DNA of 64,000 nucleotides from Oscheius tipulae (Eukaryota; Nematoda; Chromadorea; Rhabditida; Rhabditidae): assembly GCA_037178975.1 (NCBI GenBank), contig JASJZH010000004.1:1116001-1180000 (forward strand), written 5' to 3'. Below are positions 56,501-64,000 of this stretch, one piece after another (position 1 is the first letter of the stretch; each line of letters begins with the position of its first letter). The notes beneath the pieces were generated by a model. The model saw nothing but the letters and a program-made list of their open reading frames with translations. It ran no database searches and was not told where the DNA came from. A program made the position numbers and the translations under genes.

Positions 56501-59193
56501 AAGACGGAACTCTGAAACAGTAAACTATAAGAATTCGATGAAACCAAAAGTTTTCGAAAAAGAAGTTTTACGAAATATGTGGATTGAGACAATCGCGAAT
56601 AAATCTCATGTGAATCCGAGAGATAAACGAACGGGTAAAACAAAAAGCGAAAAATTTCATCGAAACTAATTGTGCTTATGGCCAAATATTACGGACTATC
56701 CACATTTTGGATAGTTCCTGTATGAGCCTCGATAAAAAGGCATAATTCAGAACGTTGAACTTCAACACCCAGAAATACGGAACAGTTTTGCCCGGCCAGG
56801 TTACTGACCACAAAATTACAAGTTTATGGCCTGTTCACCCGCAAAACTGGCATGGCGCATGACCGAACATTATGGCCAGGTTTGCGATGCCTGACGTGAG
56901 CAATAATTGCTACTTCCACAATGAACCATGTTTCATGTGACTACAAGCTTTAAGCAGGAGGCTTTCAATTGCTCAGGTCAAGAAATCGCAATCGAGTTTC
57001 TTTCAGAAACAAAGTATAGAGAGCAGTCTTTGCATATTTCAATTCACTAGCAAATTCCGACAAAAATTTTCAGTCCCTGGAGCGGCTGGTAGCTCAGGCC
57101 CGCGAGCGCATCGACCTCAACGTTCTCGTAATTTCAACTCATGGCATGACTGGGGTTCAGCGCTCAAATATACGGTAACTTTACCTGTCTTTAGTTCAAA
57201 ACTATCACATAGGGTTCTGGACGACTATGTCCCTATGGAACTGCTCAACATCACAATTGGTGGCGGAGCCCTAAAACAGGTCATAGCTAAGAATGGGAAG
57301 ACTCACCAGGAAAGTCTCTTGATTCAGGTTTTCGGTAAAAGGAGGACTAACTTTCTGACTTAGTTGTTTGAACTCAAGTTTTCAAATTAAAAGTTAAGTT
57401 TTCCAGATCTACAGCCAACTCCGCCACCACAATCCCATTCCCAATGTAAAGATCTACTATACTGCCTCGAAGGTGGGTTTCCTGGTTCAGAGACCTCTTT
57501 TGGACTAGAATTGAAACACAAAAAAATTGGGGTCCTCATACTTCAAAGAAGTTATATAGTCAGAAGGAAAAAGTGCACAGGAGCACGACGCCGCTGGATG
57601 CATGAGAAATTTCTAGAACTCTGCTTTTGTCGCAGTGAAGCCACTGGGAGTCTTTTGTTACTACGAAGCGGCGCTGCATGCAAATGCAAACTGAAAGGAA
57701 ACGGACGGCTGGCAAGGTCTAAGAAAGTACGCATTATATTCGAGAATAGCTGGAAGTTAGACTGTAGCCCATAAGTACTATTTTTAGCCAGTTATTGAAA
57801 CCAAACGAAGTACTTTTGTGGAGATGCACTGCTCCAAATGTTATCTGGATTTAGTCTGTTCGTGGACCAAAAAAATTGAAGTTTCTGCCTAGCAATGTTT
57901 TGCAAAGTTGTGGTGTTTGATGTCCTCTACAACTTTGCAGAACATCATCATGTTCAAAAGTTGACACTTGGACCCATGAGCGGGCTGAAGATTTTTGATG
58001 GGGGTGCGTATTTTGACTTGCCCATCTTGAAACATTTTTCGAAAACTTTGCTGTTTTCAGATAGGCGACATGCCCGAATGGTACCACTACAAGAGGTCAG
58101 CGACGGTAGCTGACCTTCTTCTGGTGGCACAGCCTGGCTATGCTATCGTGACCGTAAGAAGATAGCATTTTTCCTGTATGAACAACTTTTAGCGAGACCC
58201 GAGAAAACAGTTTCCGCAAGAATACCGGGTCCCGTTTGGGCTCGACGGCTACAATAACCAGTATCCAGACATGATGGGTGTGTTTCTGGCCTACGGTCCA
58301 GGCGAGTATTATTCTTGTGCTCAGGGTATTCTAAGGTCATTGATTCAGCTTTTCGGGATTTTACTAATATGTACTTCCAGTGAAACAAAAACCGATAGTG
58401 AGGCAGATATGGTAACATCTGCCATTTGATTAAGTTTCTATTTCAGCTTTTACTAGCGTAGCTGAAATGTCCGGGGTTCAATAGACCGCTCCTCAAGTAG
58501 ACTACTTTTAAAACAAAAAGTTTCGGTAGGCGCCCCTTTCGTTTGAGTTTTTGGATTCAGCGTGTTAAAGAATCCCTAATAATGTGAGAAATATAGAAAA
58601 GATGCTGATATGAGCGATCTTTACCGTCGTTTGTCCAACATAAGGATTTTCCAATATCATGAAGTTCCAATATCAAGAGCTCACGCAGCTCAGTTCAATT
58701 TAAAGCCATTGTTAAACGAAGAGAAAAACGATCGCGCGATATATTCCGAAATATAATTACCCCTATCCTCAAACACTAAAAAAATTCATTCGAGGGAGTG
58801 CTTTGATAGTATCAATATATGCTTTTAGATTCAATTCTGTTTCCACTTTCCACAATGTTTCCAAACACTACAGGTTCCCAAGCTCCATTCAAAAACTTTC
58901 TACTTCTTTGGCTCCAACAGTCCTTCTTTTAGTCCAAATTTCAATTGCGTCGCTTACATTGAAAAAATGTTTCAGTGTTCAAAAAGGCCTACCGAAAGGG
59001 TCCGGTGGAAATCTGTGATGTCTATCACCTGATGTGCAAGATTCTCCGTCTTCCCTGCGAGACCACCCCGAGGAGGATTGAAAGAATCGACGATGTACTG
59101 TCTAGTGATGCTCGAGTAGCCATTCGGTCGTCTGGCTCAAATCTCCATGTTACCAAAATGGTCATATTCTTACCACTTGTACTACTTGTATAG
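53548..59193 (+). CDS. ENPP-family (nucleotide pyrophosphatase/phosphodiesterase-like) secreted or membrane protein, probably inactive
   Basis: Eleven exons in phase: 53548-53653, 54681-54824, 54869-54971, 55914-56099, 56135-56246, 57074-57174, 57213-57327, 57407-57472, 58061-58153, 58193-58301, 58976-59193; 450 aa, the size of the type-I phosphodiesterase domain. Residues 1-28 are a signal peptide (LAGLLLVFGTARA). Family landmarks: VVVVDGLGGG, then LFPVFPSLPLPNRHSLLTG near residue 65, RRHGIIDDFMYNH, WWGVEPLYITAA, VLVISTHGMTGV, VADLLLVAQPGYAIV, and GLDGYNNQYPDMMGVFLAYGP. The C-terminus is hydrophobic (MVIFLPLVLLV), possibly a GPI signal. The nucleophile position (T/S before x-P-N) is Pro. The EPDxxGH motif is absent (YHPQIREE). 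SDHG is STHG, and the HGYDN His is Asp. The last intron has a GC donor. Loss of catalysis is inferred from these residues. Confidence 0.9.
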
Positions 59194-59304
59194 TATTCTC
59201 CCGGATCTCAAAGATCAGAAGCCTTTGTTGTCTCACCACACCTTTATCAATATCTTGTGATTGAACGACAGTGTCTTCTTCAGAAGTTGCAATGAACTTT
59301 TTTT
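54453..59304. promoter_or_regulatory. piRNA-type promoter motifs, block 7 (ENPP-like gene introns)
   Basis: Minus: 54852, 55061, 55289, 55394, 55793, 56309, 56328, 56513, 57512, 58028, 58381. Plus: 54453, 55403, 56394 (full CTGTTTCA), 56930, 58968, 59304. Most point against the host gene. The copy at 58968 ends in the acceptor of exon 11 and is probably only splice sequence. Confidence 0.55.
57892..57955. repeat. short hairpin repeat, family member 3
   Basis: ATGTTTTGCAAAGTTGTGG is followed after about 13 nt by CTACAACTTTGCAGAACAT. Same palindromic core as at 12231-12278 and 51931-51982. It lies in intron 8 of the ENPP-like gene. Confidence 0.55.
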
Positions 59305-59518
59305 GTTTCATGCAGCAGCTAGAGTTTGGCAGCAAAGTTTGAAGTACTAAGTGGTCAGGAGAGTTTGTTCACTTGACCTTTGGTTCTTTGAAGAATATTA
59401 CTCAAGCTTTTGTCAGAGTATGGTCTGAATAATTTATGATTTGGCTTAACTGTCCGTTTCAGAATTCAATAGAGCTGATTAATTTTTTCAGCTGTCAGTG
59501 TTCTTTCTGTAACTGAAA
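59194..59518. other. intergenic region with duplicated receptor 5' flank
   Basis: From about 59390 the sequence resembles the complement of 8924-9060, i.e. the upstream flank of the minus-strand receptor, down to the shared TTTTTTCAGCTGTCAGTG. One plus piRNA-type motif (59304). Confidence 0.6.
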
Positions 59519-60325
59519 TGAGCTCGGTAAACGTGACCAACCCTTATTACACTGAGGATATATACTCTCGTATCCGCGTGAAGTATTGGTCATACTTACA
59601 ATAGGGGTTGCAATTGTTTGTATCTACTTGACCCTTTTTAATTCACATATGTCGAAAACTTTTATAAAAATGCTAGTTTATCATGCCGTGGCGTGAGGTT
59701 CGGCTTTTATTCATTGATTAAAACTTCAGAATTGGTCTTCTCATACCACATGCTGGCTACCTTTGTTATCCTGATCTACTTCTTCCGTACATTGCTTTTC
59801 ACGGAAAGGGACTGTTCACAGACTGGGGTGTCCCGCAACTTCTACAGCTTCAACTCTTTATTTCTCACCTTTGCGGTATGTTTACTCTTAACGTTAATAA
59901 CATCAAACGGCGAAAAGTTTCAGTATGCTTATCAGGTGTGGGCGCCATTTTCTATTATCGAATGGATATCCTCCTCCCAAAAGGACATTTTCTGAACAAC
60001 AAGCCGGTACGATACCTGATATACACGATCAACTACCCTGTCTTGGCACTGTTTTCGTTTCCTGTTTTATATATTGCTGAGCGACAGAGAAAAGTCACAA
60101 AACTGGACGTTTTCAATGCTTACCATGTAGTTCACCCCGATATTTTTAAAAATGACGTGGCTGTTTTTGTTTTGGATAGCCGAAATCCGGACGTGTACTA
60201 TGCAATGGTAGCCTACCCGGTACTTGTAGTTTATGGATTATTTCTCACGACGTTTTCATGTTACACTATTTTCAACATACTGAAAAACCATGCAATAACT
60301 ATGTCAACGTTTTCAAAACGGCTAT
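59519..60325 (+). pseudogene. truncated and frameshifted srh/str-like chemoreceptor
   Basis: An inverted paralogue of the gene at 7778-8923, some 51 kb away. It begins MSSVNVTNPYYTED, but a 4-nt deletion relative to the paralogue just after GAGGATAT (about 59560) shifts the frame, reaching a stop within 20 codons. Exon 1/2 and 2/3 splice signals are still recognisable (GTGAGG...CTTCAG, TATGTT...TTTCAG) and exon 3 is open (FPVLYIAERQRKVTK, NPDVYYAMVAYPVLVVYG). It breaks at 60325 in TTTTCAAAACGGC, where the paralogue continues into KRQHFEVV. TM6, TM7 and the tail are therefore missing. No last exon follows. Confidence 0.85.
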
Positions 60326-63300
60326 GATCTCCAAAACAGGCAAATCAAACACGGAACATGAAATCAAGAAGGGACGGGTTTTCATGGATCTGTGAAACAC
60401 AAGTGTTGTGTGTTCTTCAAAGCCAAACGAATCTCGGATCACATGAAATAAAACAAACAAAGTTCAAAGTTTGGTATATCATTCCAGAGTGAAACATTTC
60501 AAAAGCCTACAGTTATAGTAATTTTGGGCAGAGATAAGGCCGCGGAATCGTTGAAACAGAAACTCGCAGTATATGGACAACGAGTGAAACATTATACATA
60601 GCAGTTTCGCTAAGTATCTGAGATCCTTCCTGATTCAATTTACGAACTTCTTATGTTCTAGTTGGTCTAGATAGGTTCCAGGGCTCTTATGCTTGGATAT
60701 CCATGTGGAATGTACAATAGCCTCTCTTCCCCTCCCGACTCGAGTACTTTTTGTTTGGTGCTCGTCATAGTCAGCGGATTAACATAATTTGGGACGTGAG
60801 ACGATTAGAGTCGACCGGGAGAGACAGGACTGTCATGTGGGATAGAAGACAGATATAAATGTGTTTTGGAAACTTCTATATTTGAGCATAAAGGCGAGCC
60901 TTTTGTTTTCTCGACAATGAAGCGCAGCTATGTTTCAGTTCTTCTTTACTCTGACAGTTATGCTTCATCGAAAGAGAAAACATGGCCGTAACTAAAAAAA
61001 AGCGTGCAATGAGTGCTCGAATAGTAGCGCCTGTGCTATTGTGCACAGAAAAATGACGTCAACAGAGAGATGGACACAAGGAATCCAAAATAAATTTTTT
61101 TAGCACGCGTGCTTCAGCCAACATTCAACTTCTTTCAAGAACTAGTATAGAAGGCTTAAAACAATTGATTTGAGCTGACAATTCGAGTTGAACTTCCATG
61201 TTTCAGCTGTTCTATAGAAACTTCACTTCACTGATATCTGCAATCTCTCATGTCTCTCAATAAAAAGATTGTTTCCACAAAACAAAAATAAATACTGATT
61301 CTTGGAGATATCTCTCTCTCTCTTTTATACAAGCTACCAACATCTTGTATTCAGCTTTTGTGTATATGGTTCAGAGATCTTCGACGACAATCTAGAATGC
61401 AACGTTGTGAACAAAAACACAAAAAAGCAGCAACAAGAGCGGCATCTTTTATCTCTGTAACTTTCAAAATTTTCGGTTGCAGTTCTTTTTGATAGTCATC
61501 GGTGCTCTCGCATCACCTTCCAGTTATGTTCTCGTCAGAAACGAATTTCCACTACACATACATTTTCTTTTCAAGTCCATTTAAGCAAATTGACACATAA
61601 CAAGTCCGGAAGTTGGATCTGGAAGGATTTCAGATATTTCGTCGGCCTAGCGTTTTTTCAAACTTCACTCCAGCTGAGCATTCTACGTGAAACATTGTTT
61701 TTTCTTGATTTGAGCATGGATATTTTGGTGCCTTACTTCGGGAACAGTACACCTTTGTAAGAGATCAAAAACTTCGCAGAATTGTTAGCGTTTGGTTTCA
61801 CGTGTTGTAGATATACTGCGGTTTTCAATTCGAGCCATTGTACGGCTGGCTCGAAATAATCCCACTGCAATGTTTCACTTTGCTATGGCAAACTAAAGTT
61901 TAAATTTTTTTTGATCTCATCTGATTCAATATTCGGTTTACTTTGCCAGTTCCTATACTCTACTCATAGTCAAAGTTTTCAAGTTGCGTTTCAGTTGGTG
62001 TTTATATTCTTTTTGTTTTTTTGTAGACCAAAAAAAATAAATTATACTTCAAATATAAGGAATGGGAACTTTGATGAAAAAAAAAGTTACAAAAGCAGTG
62101 GAGCTTTTTTTCTGATTGATAGTTCGGAACTCTCATAGTATAGTTACAAGGGTAAAAACAAATTACCAAACCCGCCTATATAGCGCCTACTGAAACTAAA
62201 ATTTTCCATTTTTTTTTTCTTTTGTGTCCAGCCCACCTTCTTTTGCGAGCCAGCCTAATTAGCTAGACGTCATGATAATCCCATCTATCGGGAGGTCAAT
62301 GTACTGTATCCTGCGATGAGAGTATGTCGCATAGGTAGAGCACTCCATTATGCGCATCCTCCCCCAATTTGCATTCTCTCTCTGTCCCGCCCTGTTCTCG
62401 ACACAGTTCGACTCTGTTCCAGCTCCCTGGAACACACCTTCTCTCTTCAAACCCCAGTGTCTGTCCCTGCAGTTTGCAGCATTTATCCTTGTCAGAGAGG
62501 CGATAAATGCATCACAACTGCGGCGATGGGACTGGGTGGACTATGAGGGACTGTTTGGTATGTCTGTATCATCATTTCCAAGCAAGGATTGTAGATTGTC
62601 ATTTCATCATGCTAAAACAGCCCGTGAAATAACAAAGAAGAGTGTTTTTGAAACGTATATGCTTTTGGGCCAAAAACTGGCACGATTGGACTGATAAAAC
62701 AGTTTCTATACTAGAACTTTTTAAACAAAACGAATTCGAAAAAGAAATGAAAAAAACTGAGTCCTACAATCGGTGAAACAAAAAAATTAAAAAATACAGA
62801 AAGACATCCCATGGAAAGAGTCAAAAATCCACTTTTTGGTCAGCTGTTGTTGCTGACTGTTCTAACTGACTGCAGAAAATAATGCAGGCTTTTGAAAATA
62901 TGTACTATGTTCAAGCAAAACAATCTGTTATTACAAATCAGATGCATTACTCATGAAACAATAAAGAAGGAGAGATTTCGAGATGATGTGTTAGCTTCTC
63001 AGAAAGGATTGTATCGGATCAAGCAGGCTTTTCATTTTTTTAATCAAATCTGCAAAAACAAGGAATGTATCAATCAAGGCATTTATAAAAACCGACGTGG
63101 CACTCTTACTGATGTGCACACCCTTCGAAAAAGCTAAACTTTCGCATTTTTCACATTTCACGTAACATCGATTGAAGGTCCTTTTTTACCAACTGTTTAG
63201 TACAGTCACTGAAACAAAAATAAATAAGTCCGAGACAGAAAGGTGTTCCTATTGCTCCCAGTTGTATTCGTTGCTTCTGAACCAGTTTCAGAATATGAGA

Positions 63301-63477
63301 AGTCTTAAACTGTTCGTGAAACAATATGAAAGAGATAACGCCTGAATAGCTCATTGGAAAAAAAAATTCGAAAAGAGAAGGCCTAACCGTTCCTCGAAAG
63401 AGACAGAAAAACCCACCTCTAGTTCACCAAAGATTGTTCAAAATAGCCTCTCTTATTTTGTAAGGTAGCGATCTCTA
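60326..63477. other. 3.2-kb region without a recognised gene
   Basis: No supported gene. One open frame starts at ATG 62350 (MRILPQFAFSLCPALFS, signal-peptide-like) and stays open to a possible donor after 62557 (CTGTTTG then GTATGT). I found no continuation, so I do not call it a gene. A CT tract lies at 61310-61325 and a piece of the short hairpin family near 61757-61790. Confidence 0.5.
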
Positions 63478-63869
63478 ATTGCCAAATAACGTCACCCCTC
63501 CCTCCCAACTAAAGTTTTTCGTCGGCGTACCTGTACATATCAAAAGACCCCACAAAACAACCTGTTGGTTGTCTCAGTGTAAAACTGACGTTATTTGGGG
63601 GAGGGGCCAAGATGGAAAACAAGCATCTCGACCTGTATATAAGGGTTAGCGAAAGTGGTCAGAGGCAACAGATACACAAAATGAGGACTCTTCTCCTGGT
63701 CACTCTTCTCGTCATTGCTCTCATCGTCGTCAATGCCCAGCTTCCTAAGGTTCGTTTCCTTTTTGGATTCATTTTTGTTTCAAGTTTGGGATACAACAAA
63801 ATGGCAATATTTTCGTTTTTGTTGATAGGAAACCCAGGACGGTTTCCACTTTCAACGCTGGCTCCTTTT
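60393..63869. promoter_or_regulatory. piRNA-type promoter motifs, block 8
   Basis: Minus: 60393, 60490, 60552, 60585, 61688, 62774, 62954, 63210, 63317. Plus: 60931, 61199, 61871, 63776, 63869. The motifs come in same-strand groups (four minus within 200 nt at 60.4-60.6 kb, four minus at 62.8-63.3 kb). The last two are in the first intron of the partial gene starting at 63681. Confidence 0.6.
63485..63643 (+). promoter_or_regulatory. promoter with inverted CCAAATAACGTCA repeats and TATA box
   Basis: CCAAATAACGTCA (starting about 63482) and its inverse TGACGTTATTTGG (about 63581-63593) each border a C- or G-rich stretch (CCCCTCCC / GGGGAGGGG), about 100 nt apart. TATATAAG at 63636-63643 lies 38 nt before the ATG at 63681. 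ACGTCA is a CREB/ATF half-site. A regulatory role is inferred from symmetry and position. Confidence 0.5.
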
Positions 63870-64000
63870 GTTTCAAGCCAAAGTTATAAGATATTGAGCA
63901 TGTTTCGAATTAATTTTATTTCATCACGGGCTCGAAGACCTACGTTTACCAGTCTTACAGTCTCACGAGTAGTGGGGCTATTTTGGCAATATGTCCCGTA
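63681..64000 (+). CDS. first exon of a small secreted protein (partial, runs off the window)
   Basis: ATG at 63681 follows a TATA box by 38 nt. The first exon (63681-63749) encodes MRTLLLVTLLVIALIVVNA followed by QLPK, a textbook signal peptide with likely cleavage after NA. It ends at a GTTCGT donor in phase 0. The rest of the window is intron with two plus-strand piRNA-type motifs. The mature protein is not visible, so no family is given. Confidence 0.7.
   Translation, partial: MRTLLLVTLLVIALIVVNAQLPKVRFLFGFIFVSSLGYNKMAIFSFLLIGNPGRFPLSTLAPFVSSQSYKILSMFRINFISSRARRPTFTSLTVSRVVGLFWQYVP

Noticed and set aside
62350-62557. A first exon of a secreted protein
   Set aside because: The frame and donor are plausible but no downstream exon was found in the next kilobase, so it is only mentioned under the gene-free region.
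1-64000. CRISPR arrays, bacterial operons or ribosome binding sites
   Set aside because: The sequence is clearly a nematode genome with spliced genes; no direct-repeat/spacer arrays are present.
1-64000. TGTTTCA enrichment explained by splice acceptors (TTTCAG)
   Set aside because: A minority of copies sit at acceptors (473, 8509, 16301, 58968), but most are followed by bases other than G or are far from any exon, and they occur on both strands in long gene-free stretches.

Overview
The window looks like nuclear DNA of a rhabditid nematode, most likely a Caenorhabditis or close relative. Evidence: very short introns (35-45 nt) ending in TTTCAG, a cuticle collagen, nematode-expanded families (oac-type acyltransferase, srh/str-like and sra/sre-like chemoreceptors), a 12-kDa small heat-shock protein, and an orthologue-like match to the C. 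elegans F37C4.5 family (DUF4140/DUF4139). Family assignments come from reading translated exons; no search was run. I recall F37C4.5 lying on C. elegans chromosome IV, the chromosome that carries the piRNA clusters; that is memory, not a result.

The most striking signal is not protein coding. The 7-mer TGTTTCA (or TGAAACA on the other strand) is the core of the CTGTTTCA 'Ruby' motif, the promoter element of type-I 21U-RNA (piRNA) genes in C. elegans and relatives. By hand I find about 150 exact copies against roughly 12 expected from base composition. Only 5 lie in the first 9.3 kb and about 146 in the remaining 54.7 kb. All are in introns or intergenic DNA; none falls in an exon I call. In several of those tested, a YRNT with T as the predicted first base lies 40-42 nt downstream. 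From about 9.3 kb to the end the window is therefore best read as part of a piRNA cluster with protein genes embedded in it.

Layout. 1-9.3 kb, motif-poor: an 11-exon membrane O-acyltransferase (minus), then a decaying array of minus-strand chemoreceptors with one intact gene (7778-8923), one probable pseudogene (5804-6996), several fragments and a duplicated non-coding block. 9.5-11.4 kb: a collagen relic and an hsp-12-like gene whose promoter has two FOXO/DAF-16-type sites. 13.4-23.5 kb: the F37C4.5-like gene (minus, 12 exons, 645 aa), carrying a complete cuticle collagen gene on the opposite strand inside intron 4. 23.5-34 kb: mostly motif-rich DNA with one small secreted Cys-rich protein gene (31970-33004). 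34.1-39.7 kb: a 7-exon sra/sre-type receptor (plus). 39.7-45.9 kb: motif-rich, tandemly duplicated DNA without a recognised gene. 45.9-51.8 kb: a transmembrane EGF-like protein with PPxY motifs (plus), with a 771-bp perfect-palindrome element in one intron. 53.5-59.2 kb: an ENPP-family protein lacking most catalytic residues (plus). 59.5-60.3 kb: a truncated, frameshifted plus-strand copy of the receptor at 7.8-8.9 kb. 63.7 kb to the end: the first exon of a secreted protein that runs out of the window.

The protein genes do not form a pathway. Their shared property is location in a piRNA-promoter-rich domain: many motifs lie in their introns on either strand, and several motif units sit in tandem duplications, which suggests how the cluster grows. 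Exon boundaries were deduced by hand from GT-AG signals and phase. Small local exons, UTRs and trans-splice sites may be missed.
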